From Metabacillus bambusae (lineage in GTDB: Bacteria > Bacillota > Bacilli > Bacillales > Bacillaceae): a stretch of 64,000 bases of DNA. The position numbers and the translations under genes were made by a program. The stretch's first letter is position 1; every line of letters begins with the position of its first letter. Where the stretch lies: positions 124,001 to 188,000 of the forward strand of contig NZ_JAGDEL010000004.1 of NCBI RefSeq assembly GCF_017497975.1. Reading direction: 5' to 3'. Positions 8,651 to 16,213 of this stretch are shown here, piece by piece. The notes below the pieces were generated by a model that saw nothing but the letters and a program-made list of their open reading frames with translations, had not been told where the DNA came from and did no database searches.

Positions 8651-8690
8651 TATCCTATGTTTAGGGTAAATATATCCTAACATTAGGATA
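8651..8690 (-). promoter_or_regulatory. tandem operators of the doxX-pirin-marR-reductase operon
   Basis: Two related palindromes lie side by side. TATCCTAACATTAGGATA (8673-8690) has perfect 8-bp arms; TATCCTATGTTTAGGGTA (8651-8668) is an imperfect copy. Centres are 22 bp apart, two helical turns, as expected for cooperative MarR dimers. They lie immediately upstream of the first gene of the operon that encodes a MarR protein. Confidence 0.7.
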
Positions 8691-8703
8691 CATTTTATGT
8701 CAA

Positions 8704-8740
8704 TAAAAAAACAACCCAATTTATAGTTTTTGAGTTGTTG
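8704..8740 (-). terminator. weak minus-strand terminator
   Basis: On the minus strand CAACTCAA pairs with TTGGGTTG (one G-T) and is followed by seven T. It would stop transcription entering the operon from the right. Confidence 0.4.
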
Positions 8741-9098
8741 GTGTATTTTTCAACTATTCGATTGTTTTTATTAGACTAATTGCAGTCAATCAATTGCAGT
8801 ACGATCTTGCTTTTTACCGAATTGATGAGATCAATAAAAAGACGCTCCTAGCGAGCCTATGATCTAATGGAAAGGCTTTGAAACGATCTATATATATCTT
8901 TTTCAATCTATAAACTACTTGAAAAGATATCTATTCCTAAAATTGAATTTGAATCCAGATGGATTAGAGACATATATAAATCAATAGATAACAATGAGCA
9001 GAAGTATAAACAGAAAAAGTTGGTGGATAGTACAAGAAAATATAACCATATTTTCCAATTATCCCAAAGTCCCCCATGAAGTTTACCCCCGACCCCTT
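8741..9098. other. gene-poor spacer with a possible gene fragment
   Basis: No complete gene is seen. A plus-strand frame without a start codon (8882 to the TGA near 9076; IYKLLEKISIPKIEFE... then many Lys and Gln) has protein-like composition and may be the end of a lost gene, but no family is recognised. Confidence 0.3.
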
Positions 9099-9255
9099 GA
9101 GGCCACTGAAAAATTGTTGGTTTTCGAAAAAGTGCTTTTATATGGGGACAAATATGTCTCCCCATATAACAAACGTGGCTTAGAATCGAATCTAAGGTTT
9201 CGTTTTTCTTTTACAAATTTTTGTATTAAAAAAGTTGGACTTTTTCAGTGGCCTC
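9099..9255. mobile_element. 157-bp inverted-repeat element (MITE or IS remnant)
   Basis: Perfect 15-bp inverted repeats, GAGGCCACTGAAAAA (9099-9113) and its complement (9241-9255), bound 127 bp with no convincing gene. The terminal sequence resembles IS1182-family ends as I recall them, so this may be a non-autonomous or internally deleted copy. No clear target duplication is visible. Confidence 0.6.
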
Positions 9256-9466
9256 GTCAAAATTGGGTGGGGAATTAATATGGTTAAATGTAATAAAACT
9301 GAGTTAAAAAAGTATTGGTAAATCAACGTTTTTGGCTTGTTTTAGTTAAATAAGTTAATAAAAATCAATAAAATAAATTAAGTCTGTGCAATTTTTGTGC
9401 AATTGGAAGTATGTGGTCTTTTTATGCACAATTATAATGCTTCATTTAATATCCCTTAAAGTTTAA

Positions 9467-9631
9467 CTATGATTTTAATGTTACTGAATAAGATATTAAG
9501 CCTTTATCAAAATAATACCTTCTTTTTACTTCTTCTTTTAACAAATAAACAAAATATTTATCAATATCATTTAGGGTTATCGCTTTTGAGTAGGCATACA
9601 TTAAATCTTTGTCACTTAGTTTTTGAATCAT
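9467..9631 (-). CDS. sda: Sda-like sporulation histidine-kinase inhibitor
   Basis: 54-residue protein, too short for usual ORF cut-offs. It matches the Sda pattern: KLSDKDLMYAYSKAITLN near the start, then F..LLKEEVKRR. Sda is a helical hairpin that binds KinA/KinB and blocks sporulation when replication is disturbed. ATG 9631 is preceded by AAGAAGG at a 7-base spacing. The C-terminal tail after KRR is about 8 residues longer than in B. subtilis Sda, so it may be a paralogue. A single DnaA-box-like TTATGCACA lies downstream (9422-9430), not at the promoter. Confidence 0.72.
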   Translation of the reverse strand: MIQKLSDKDLMYAYSKAITLNDIDKYFVYLLKEEVKRRYYFDKGLISYSVTLKS

Positions 9632-9735
9632 TTTTATACCTTCTTTATTACTTAGAATTCTATAAGATAAAACTGTATTTTATTATTTATACAATATTCT
9701 TTTTTATGTCTCCATTCTAATTAAGAAATTTTTTA

Positions 9736-10455
9736 CTAGTTAGATCCAACTTTCTTTAATTCCTCTCCTTCAATGTTAGTACTATCTTCCTCATCTTTAT
9801 TTACTAACTCTTTATTCCTCTTAAGCTTACCAGCAATAATAACTCCTGCTATAATGGCTATTTCAAATCCATACTTAATTAAATGGTTTGGGAAAAATCC
9901 TTTTAAAAAAGGTTCACCCACTATCATTTTTGACGCTGTCCAAGCTAAAATTCCTGAACCAATAGTAATAATGACCGGAAATCGTTCAATCCATTTTAAA
10001 ATTAAAGTACTTCCCCACATTACAACTGGTACAGATATTAGTAGTCCTATAATTACTAGAATAATATTTCCATGAGCAGCACCTGCTACAGCTAATACAT
10101 TATCTAACCCCATTAATGCATCTGCAATAATTACTGTTCTAATAGCTGCCCAAAAATTTTCTCCTGCTTTAATATCATCATGTCCTTCTTCTTCAACCAG
10201 TAACTTATATGCTATGATGACTAAGAGGAGACCCCCAACTAAATGTATTCCTGGTATATTCAAAAGCCATACTACTGCAAGAGTGGCAATTGTACGAATA
10301 ATAATGGCTCCAATAGATCCCCATAGAATTACTTTCTTCTGTTGATGTACAGGTAAATTCCTTGCCGCAAGTCCTATTAGTATGGCATTATCTCCTGCAA
10401 GGACTAAATCAATAGCAAGAATCATAAGAAGTGATGTTAAAAACTCCATTTCCAT
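9736..10455 (-). CDS. TerC family integral membrane protein (YjbE-like)
   Basis: 239 residues with seven hydrophobic segments. The two TerC repeat motifs are visible: LAIDLVLAGDNAILIGL (about 12-28) and IIADALMGLDNVLAVAG (about 110-126), with the conserved metal-binding-type acidic residues. TerC proteins export or handle Mn2+ and related metals. The Mn2+ riboswitch directly upstream supports a metal role. The C-terminal tail (after about 205) is charged and cytoplasmic. Confidence 0.88.
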   Translation of the reverse strand: MEMEFLTSLLMILAIDLVLAGDNAILIGLAARNLPVHQQKKVILWGSIGAIIIRTIATLAVVWLLNIPGIHLVGGLLLVIIAYKLLVEEEGHDDIKAGENFWAAIRTVIIADALMGLDNVLAVAGAAHGNIILVIIGLLISVPVVMWGSTLILKWIERFPVIITIGSGILAWTASKMIVGEPFLKGFFPNHLIKYGFEIAIIAGVIIAGKLKRNKELVNKDEEDSTNIEGEELKKVGSN

Positions 10456-10499
10456 CCTTATTCCTCCCTGTTTTTAAACACTCAGTTTTCTATTTGCAG

Positions 10500-10640
10500 A
10501 AATAAAGAGACCTTTGCCTGTTAGTTAGGCAAAGGTCTCGCTAAGCATAATGTTATACCAACAAAGCCGATGGAATCATCCATGTAATGACGACTTTGTT
10601 TCAGGATATACCTGACGCTACTCCCCTTTACGAGAGGTTC
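10500..10640 (-). ncRNA. yybP-ykoY manganese riboswitch with terminator
   Basis: Reading the minus strand, GGGGAGTAGCG (10616-10626) is the conserved 5' element of the yybP-ykoY aptamer. It is followed by paired arms and then the terminator hairpin GAGACCTTTGCC...GGCAAAGGTCTC (10507-10539), preceded by the typical GCTTAGC junction sequence. It sits about 50 bp upstream of the terC-family gene. Riboswitches of this class bind Mn2+ and allow expression in high manganese. Confidence 0.85.
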
Positions 10641-10650
10641 TATTAATTAT

Positions 10651-11943
10651 TTACAGTGCCATTGCACCTGTGGCAATTGCAACTATTATCATCACAACTG
10701 AACCGAGTAATATCCACGGTAGTGTATAGCGTTGTAATTTTCCTAAGTCTGATCTTATTAATTCAATTAACACCCATAATGGAGCTGATGTTGGCCCTAT
10801 TAGGTGAATAGTCTGACCAATAACAGATGCTCTAGCTACATCTATTGGTTCAATTCCATACTGAGCACCTGCCTCAGCAAGAACTGGTAGTGCTCCGAAG
10901 AAGAATGCATCATTTGACATTAAGAAACTTAAAGGAAGACCAATTAAAGCAACTATAATTGTATAATAATCACCAAATGCTGAAGGGATAAAGGAAACTA
11001 AGTCCCCAGCCATATGATCTACCATTTTTGTTCCTTGTAAAATTCCTGTAAAGATACCTGCCCCTAATACTAATGAAACTACTGGAATTGCATTTGGTGC
11101 ATGTTCTTTTATAACTTTCTTCTGCAGTTCAACATTTGGATAGTTAACAACTAACGCAATAGCAAATCCAATGATAAATAATAGGTAAAGTTCTACTACA
11201 TCAAGAATAAGAACAAACATTATCGCTAGAGTTAAGAACAAATTAAACCATAGCTTCCATGTATTTGCTTTCTGTTCTACTTCTACCGTAGCAGCAAGCT
11301 CATTTTGGTATTGCTGAATAACTTCTACGCCCAGTCTTTTTCTTTCACGAAGCCCCAGCATATAAGCAATAATAAGTGTTGCAACAGCTCCACCTACCAT
11401 AACCGGCAGCATAGGAATGAAGTATTCGTTTGCATTCAGACCTAATACACTGATTGCTCTGGTAGCTGATCCACCCCAAGGTGTACTACCAGCAATAATA
11501 CCTAATGCCATAATAGATACAGTTGCTAAAATCAGTGGATTCATTCCCAAACGTCTGTAAACAGGTAGCATCGCTGAACAGATAATCATGTACGTAGTAG
11601 TACCATCACCATCAAGAGCAACAAGTAATGCAAGAACCGCAGTCCCCATCGCAATTTTTACAGGGTCTCCCTTTGCTACTCTCAAAATGGCATTACTAAC
11701 AGGATCAAATAAGCCTGCATCCATCATTATACCGAAGTATAAAATAGCGAATAATAAAAGTACCGCTGTATCAGAAGTGAGTAAAACACCTTCCATCATC
11801 ATTTCGCCAAGTTGAGGTCCAAAACCACCAATTAAAGCAAATACAATAGGTACAAAAATAATTGCTGTGAATGCGATTAATCGCTTTGTCATTACTAAAT
11901 ATGTGAAAACGGCAATTGTCAAAAATCCTAGAATTGATAACAA
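10651..11943 (-). CDS. CitMHS family citrate/metal-citrate transporter
   Basis: 430 residues, about 11-12 transmembrane helices. Family motifs ALDGDGTTTYMIICSAMLPVY (about 108-128), GSTPWGGSATRA (about 153-164) and FLMSNDAFFFGALPVL in the C-half match CitM/CitH-type secondary transporters of Mg- or Ca-citrate. Last gene of the locus A operon, 76 bp after the kinase gene. In this setting it probably imports the carboxylic acid that the upstream enzymes degrade; the substrate need not be citrate. Confidence 0.85.
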   Translation of the reverse strand: MLSILGFLTIAVFTYLVMTKRLIAFTAIIFVPIVFALIGGFGPQLGEMMMEGVLLTSDTAVLLLFAILYFGIMMDAGLFDPVSNAILRVAKGDPVKIAMGTAVLALLVALDGDGTTTYMIICSAMLPVYRRLGMNPLILATVSIMALGIIAGSTPWGGSATRAISVLGLNANEYFIPMLPVMVGGAVATLIIAYMLGLRERKRLGVEVIQQYQNELAATVEVEQKANTWKLWFNLFLTLAIMFVLILDVVELYLLFIIGFAIALVVNYPNVELQKKVIKEHAPNAIPVVSLVLGAGIFTGILQGTKMVDHMAGDLVSFIPSAFGDYYTIIVALIGLPLSFLMSNDAFFFGALPVLAEAGAQYGIEPIDVARASVIGQTIHLIGPTSAPLWVLIELIRSDLGKLQRYTLPWILLGSVVMIIVAIATGAMAL

Positions 11944-12019
11944 TTTTATACCTCCTATCCCTAGTTGAATTCGCTTTCAAATATTCCTGAACTAAAACTG
12001 TCTATTAGGACAGATCTAG

Positions 12020-13321
12020 TTAGTTCACATTTTCTCGCGTTTTTAGATTTTTTAAATTATGGATTGCTTTAGAAAGGAAATCCTCTTTACCAAAGCTACC
12101 TGACTTGAGGACGATAAACATATCCCGTCCAATCGCCATACCAGAAGGTACCCCTGTTTCAATTTCTTCCAAAACATAGTTTCCTTTAATACCAAGCTTT
12201 CTGCTGACTGTACCTGAAGTATCTCCACCCGCTACTACTAATCTTTTCAAGTCTAAACCCGTTACAATTTGCTCCGTTATCTCAGCTAAAGCAGCAGATA
12301 CCATCTTACTAATAACAAGTGGATCAATCTTCTGATTAGAGCCCATTTCTTTCGTTTCCTGCACTGTTTTTGAATCATTATCAGCAAGAACTAAAACATC
12401 TTTCCCTTGCTTTAAGATACTTTTAGCTTCTTCTGCAACAAAGTTAATTTCTTTCACTCGTAATTCTGGGTCAAAGACTTTTCTCGAATCAAATATTAAG
12501 GAAGGAACCCCATTTGAGATTAAATAAGCTGTTTGAGCTCTTGTTTGAGGAGTTAAACTACCTGATACAACTAGTACTCCTTGATTATCAATAACATCTA
12601 TAGAATGTATAGGGTTTTCTACAGGCTCTATATCCAAATATTTTGGTAATTCTTCTGCAATTGCTGAACTTCCGCCTAATACTTTTACACCCTTTACAGC
12701 TTCTGCTATCACAGACAGATCTTCCTGTGTTTCAGCATCCACGATGCAATAGTTATATTCTTTTTTTATCTCTTCTATTTTATTTCTTAAGGAATACACT
12801 CCACTTCTGACAACTGATAGGTCAACAGAAGTTACTTTTCTTGATGTTTGCTTCGATAATATAGATACAAGATTCGATTCTGTCATTGGGTGAACTGGAT
12901 CATTAGCAAACTCTGAGTCTTCAAGAAGTTTACCGTGCACAGTATGAATTGCATCTACCGTTTTCCTTCCGTTTTTAGGAAACGCAAGAACAATGACACA
13001 GAATTCTTCGTTTAATGCGTCAAGCATTGCATCAAACTCTTCCCCAATGTTACCTCTAAAAACAGAACAAGTTTTATTAAAATAGATTGAGCAGTTCATT
13101 TCTTCTAATACTTTTGTAGCTTTATACACCCTGTTGTAACTGACACTTGGTGGATCCAGCCTGCTGTCAGTATCAATAATGACAACATCTGAATCTTTAT
13201 TTAATTTCAAGTCATCTTCAAACGTTACGACCTTAGTGGTATATTGATTTTTCCTAAACATAATTCCTATGTCATTTGCACCTGTAGTATCGTCTGCAAC
13301 AACGCCAATTAGGTTAATCAA
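12020..13321 (-). CDS. four-carbon acid sugar kinase (DUF1537; DtnK/OtnK family)
   Basis: 433 residues with the two DUF1537 domains. The N-terminal substrate domain starts GVVADDTTGANDIG (residues 5-18). The C-terminal nucleotide domain has VAGGDTSGTVSRKLG (about 363-377) and VPSGMAIG. Characterised relatives phosphorylate D-threonate, erythronate or 3-oxo-tetronates at C4. It lies 31 bp from the racemase-fold gene and upstream of the transporter in a minus-strand operon that also has a class II aldolase and a dehydrogenase. This is the expected order dehydrogenation, phosphorylation, decarboxylation or cleavage. The exact acid is unknown. Confidence 0.85.
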   Translation of the reverse strand: MINLIGVVADDTTGANDIGIMFRKNQYTTKVVTFEDDLKLNKDSDVVIIDTDSRLDPPSVSYNRVYKATKVLEEMNCSIYFNKTCSVFRGNIGEEFDAMLDALNEEFCVIVLAFPKNGRKTVDAIHTVHGKLLEDSEFANDPVHPMTESNLVSILSKQTSRKVTSVDLSVVRSGVYSLRNKIEEIKKEYNYCIVDAETQEDLSVIAEAVKGVKVLGGSSAIAEELPKYLDIEPVENPIHSIDVIDNQGVLVVSGSLTPQTRAQTAYLISNGVPSLIFDSRKVFDPELRVKEINFVAEEAKSILKQGKDVLVLADNDSKTVQETKEMGSNQKIDPLVISKMVSAALAEITEQIVTGLDLKRLVVAGGDTSGTVSRKLGIKGNYVLEEIETGVPSGMAIGRDMFIVLKSGSFGKEDFLSKAIHNLKNLKTRENVN

Positions 13322-13352
13322 GATTCCTCACTCTTTTCTATTGCATAGTTTC

Positions 13353-14009
13353 TTAGTGTTGAAGTTTGGATAATAAAGACTTAATCGCCGTCTCCCCGCT
13401 GGATAATATATGGACCGAGAGCTCTCCTGCAGAATCTAGTGCTCTAACCATTGACAACTGAGCAATTACTATAACATCACAAACTTCAGCCAGTTCATGA
13501 ATTTTTTGTTGTATTAACATATCGTGTTTCGGACTGTTACCATTCTTCAATGCTACTGAGGCCTCAATTATTGTTTCTGTAAATATTTCAACTTCCTTAT
13601 GTTGTTTTTCAGCAACTTCCTTTATTAAGTTAGTTGTCGTAGGGCCGGCAGCAGCAACAGTAGCGATTACACCTATCTTTTCACCAATGGAGACTGCTTT
13701 TTCTAACATAGCCATATCAACACTTACAACCGGAAAATCAAACAAATGTTCTATCAGTGGGACAAATGGTGTAAAAGAAGAGCATGAAAGAGCTACACCA
13801 TCAACTCCTGCTTCCTCCGCTATTTCAATAAGTTTTATTATCCTACGAACTAACTTCCCTGTAACTCTACCCTCTTTATTAACTTCATCAAGGAGCTCTT
13901 TATCTATAAAGCTTAAGTAATTAACATTAGGAGCAAATTTATGAACTGCATTTTCCATTGGAAGAACACTGTTTGGAGTTGCGTGAATTAGTCCAATCAT
14001 TTTTTTCAT
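13353..14009 (-). CDS. Asp/Glu racemase-superfamily protein lacking the second cysteine
   Basis: 218 residues. The start MIGLIHATPNS and the tail fit the Asp/Glu/hydantoin racemase fold. The first catalytic cysteine is present (VALSCSSFTP, C76). The second, normally in a GCT-type motif, is replaced by IAQLSMVRALD (Q184). That argues against simple two-base racemisation and suggests another lyase, isomerase or decarboxylase reaction. A paralogue with the same substitution is at 24095-24784. Spacing of 29-31 bp to its neighbours puts it in the locus A operon between class II aldolase and kinase. Confidence 0.82.
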   Translation of the reverse strand: MKKMIGLIHATPNSVLPMENAVHKFAPNVNYLSFIDKELLDEVNKEGRVTGKLVRRIIKLIEIAEEAGVDGVALSCSSFTPFVPLIEHLFDFPVVSVDMAMLEKAVSIGEKIGVIATVAAAGPTTTNLIKEVAEKQHKEVEIFTETIIEASVALKNGNSPKHDMLIQQKIHELAEVCDVIVIAQLSMVRALDSAGELSVHILSSGETAIKSLLSKLQH

Positions 14010-14038
14010 TCAAAGCCACTCCTTAATTTTAGAAGTTT

Positions 14039-14683
14039 TCACCCTAATTTCTTCCTTGGTTTATAACGGGAATCTTCAAGGAAACTTGTTACAACTTGAT
14101 CAGGAATATGGTTTAATTTAACGCCGCTTTCTTTAGCCTTTAAAATCATTCGGCAAGCCATTTCTAGCGTTTCTAACCTCATAATTGCTTCTGACATAGA
14201 GTCATCGTAAACCACAACACCATGGTTCTTCAGCATAATAATATTTGCTTTTGTTGCTTGTTCAGTAACTGCGTCCCCGAGCTCTTGTGTACCTGGGTGA
14301 AAATAATCGACGTAAGCGATATTTTCTAAGTAATACATCGTCTCAACAAAAAGCTCTGAATAAATCTGTTCATTGCTACAAGCAAAAAGAGTTGTATAAA
14401 AAGGAGATGAATGTAAAACAGCCTTTACATCTTTTCTCATGCGATAAATTCCAGTATGCATTGGCGTTTCCTTTGATGCCTTACGTGTTCCTTCATATTT
14501 ACCTGTCTCAATCTCACAAGTAACAAAATCATCTTCTTTTAAGTCAGCCATGTAGGTTCCGGAGGCTGTGATGAGCATGTGATTATCATCCGATTTAGCA
14601 CTAATGTTTCCTGATGTACCCCAAGCAAGTTGATTTGTTTTTAAGTATTTTCCTGCTTCAATGAGTTCTTTTTTCACATTCAT
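14039..14683 (-). CDS. class II aldolase/adducin family protein
   Basis: 214 residues, usual length for FucA/OtnC-type enzymes that cleave or decarboxylate sugar (acid) phosphates with a divalent metal. E72 (KETPMH), H91 (AVLHSSP) and H154 (LKNHGVVVY) are in place. The second His of the usual HxH pair is Ser93, so metal coordination must differ. OtnC relatives decarboxylate 3-oxo-tetronate 4-phosphate to dihydroxyacetone phosphate, which would fit the neighbouring DUF1537 kinase. A 262-bp inverted-repeat element separates it from the upstream dehydrogenase gene; its GGGAG site remains intact. Confidence 0.82.
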   Translation of the reverse strand: MNVKKELIEAGKYLKTNQLAWGTSGNISAKSDDNHMLITASGTYMADLKEDDFVTCEIETGKYEGTRKASKETPMHTGIYRMRKDVKAVLHSSPFYTTLFACSNEQIYSELFVETMYYLENIAYVDYFHPGTQELGDAVTEQATKANIIMLKNHGVVVYDDSMSEAIMRLETLEMACRMILKAKESGVKLNHIPDQVVTSFLEDSRYKPRKKLG

Positions 14684-14703
14684 AAAAAACTCCCTTTTCT
14701 TTT

Positions 14704-14965
14704 ATAGATCCAAGTTCAATCCCTATAAAGTGAGACTTCCATCAGTGGGGGTTTTCTTCATCCCCCACTAATGGTTAGCGAAACTTATCACGCTTAGTAC
14801 GCCACTTCCTGTGGCTTGCGCCTGACTTGGACGTCCTGTCCTTCGTCGGATCTTTACGGGCAGTTATCCCCCACTTATCTTCTTTGTTTCTCTCGAATCT
14901 TGAAGTGGGAATCTTACTGCCCGTTGAAAATGGGATACATTTAATTGATTTGAACTTGGATCTAT
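14704..14965. mobile_element. 262-bp structured inverted-repeat element inserted in an operon
   Basis: Perfect 16-bp terminal inverted repeats, ATAGATCCAAGTTCAA (14704-14719) and its complement (14950-14965), enclose GC-richer DNA without a gene. Inside are two further strong hairpins: AGTGGGGG/CCCCCACT near 14740-14770 and ACGGGCAGT/ACTGCCCGT (14856-14864, 14916-14924) with AGTGGG pairing inside it. The element begins 3 bp after the dehydrogenase stop codon and ends just before the aldolase ribosome-binding site. It is MITE-like; a non-coding right end of an IS200/IS605-type element is an alternative. Confidence 0.65.
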
Positions 14966-14968
14966 TTA

Positions 14969-16048
14969 TTAATTTAATACTGCACTCTTAATTCGATCGA
15001 CAATAGCTTCTGCGAATTCCGTTGTTGATGCACTTCCACCTAAATCACCAGTTTTCACACCATCTTCTAGAGTTCTGTTGATACCGTTTTCAACAAGCTT
15101 ACCTAGTTCTGTTAGTTTTTGGTCATTGTGTCTCTCGCTTAACCAATCCATTAACATGACTGTTGATAACATAATACCAATTGGGTTGGCAATATTTTTA
15201 CCAGCAATATCAGGAGCAGATCCATGGGCAGCTTGTGCCATTGCTTGGTTTTCATTCGTATTGATAGATGGAGCTAATCCTAAGCTTCCAACCAACTCAC
15301 CAGCTAAATCTGATAAGATATCTCCAAACATATTTTCTGTCACGATTACATCAAAGTCTCGGGCACGACGAACTAAGTGAGCTGTCATTGCATCGATATG
15401 ATAATCATCAACCGTAACTTCTGGATATTGTTGTGCTACTTCTAGACATACATTTTTGAAAAGTCCAGTTCCGAGTTTTATTACATTTGCTTTGTGAACA
15501 ATTGTTACTTTTTTGCGACGTTGCATTGCCATTTTGAAGGCTGCATGTGCAATTCTTTCTACAGCTTTTCGTGTAAATACTCCTGTAGAAACAACAACAT
15601 CTTCAGTAATCTGCCACTCACCTGTACCCACGTACATATTGCGGTCCGTATAGAAACCTTCAGTGTTCTCACGATAGATGACTAAATCTGCTTCTCCAAC
15701 AACACTCTTTGTACCTGGCATTGTTTTAGCAGGACGAACATTTGCATAAAGGTCTAATGTATGACGAAGCTCACCACTTGGGTTACGTTTTGCTTTATGT
15801 TCTTCTGGATAAGCGGCAGAATCATGTGGTCCCATAATCCACCCATCACAATGTTGAAGAGCTTCTTTTGTTACTTGTGGAGTAGGATCATTGTACTTAT
15901 CAATTGCTTCCCAACCCATTGGTAAATCTGTCCAATCAAAGTTAACATCTAATTTTTCAGCAGCAGCTTTGAAAACACTTACTGTAGCGCTTACAATTTC
16001 AGGACCGATTCCGTCCCCTGATAATACACCTAGCTTATAACTTTTCAT
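14969..16048 (-). CDS. isocitrate/isopropylmalate-type beta-decarboxylating dehydrogenase (TtuC/DmlA-like)
   Basis: 359 residues, NAD-dependent oxidative decarboxylase of 2-hydroxy acids with a 3-carboxylate. Signature pieces are LSGDGIGPEI near the start, LDLYANVRP (about 97-105), YRENTEGFY (about 124-132), the Lys of HKANV, NMFGDILSDLAGELVGSLG (about 239-257) and HGSAPDIAGK. The RENTEG form is shared with tartrate/D-malate, isocitrate and homoisocitrate dehydrogenases. First gene of the locus A operon, divergent from LysR at 16214, with a perfect dyad 49-74 bp upstream of its start. Confidence 0.85.
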   Translation of the reverse strand: MKSYKLGVLSGDGIGPEIVSATVSVFKAAAEKLDVNFDWTDLPMGWEAIDKYNDPTPQVTKEALQHCDGWIMGPHDSAAYPEEHKAKRNPSGELRHTLDLYANVRPAKTMPGTKSVVGEADLVIYRENTEGFYTDRNMYVGTGEWQITEDVVVSTGVFTRKAVERIAHAAFKMAMQRRKKVTIVHKANVIKLGTGLFKNVCLEVAQQYPEVTVDDYHIDAMTAHLVRRARDFDVIVTENMFGDILSDLAGELVGSLGLAPSINTNENQAMAQAAHGSAPDIAGKNIANPIGIMLSTVMLMDWLSERHNDQKLTELGKLVENGINRTLEDGVKTGDLGGSASTTEFAEAIVDRIKSAVLN

Positions 16049-16096
16049 TTATAAACATCCTTTCTTAACTAGTAATGGAATAATAAAGACCACTTG

Positions 16097-16122
16097 AGTT
16101 CAATTTGAGATGGAATTGAACT
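16097..16122 (-). promoter_or_regulatory. putative LysR operator between dehydrogenase operon and lysR
   Basis: AGTTCAATT-N8-AATTGAACT is a perfect 9-8-9 inverted repeat in the divergent intergenic region. LysR-type activators bind dyads at about -65 of the divergent target promoter, which fits its place relative to the dehydrogenase gene. Confidence 0.6.
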
Positions 16123-16213
16123 ATGCTTATAATGTATTATAATTTTAGGAATTAATAAAATATTGATTTTTGATGTAATACCATTAAATTTTTCTATCGA
16201 AAGGAAATTAACC

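Noticed and set aside
8908-9278. Open frames on both strands across the 9.1-kb inverted-repeat element
   Set aside because: They cross the repeat boundaries and have no start signals or family resemblance.
9391-9430. DnaA-box cluster controlling the Sda-like gene
   Set aside because: Only one good box (TTATGCACA) is seen and it is downstream of the gene, not at its promoter; GTGCAATTTTTGTGCAAT is a simple repeat.
9469-9720. 83-codon plus-strand frame rich in Leu, Phe and Tyr
   Set aside because: It is the antisense of the Sda-like gene, which has the better ribosome-binding site and a recognisable family pattern.
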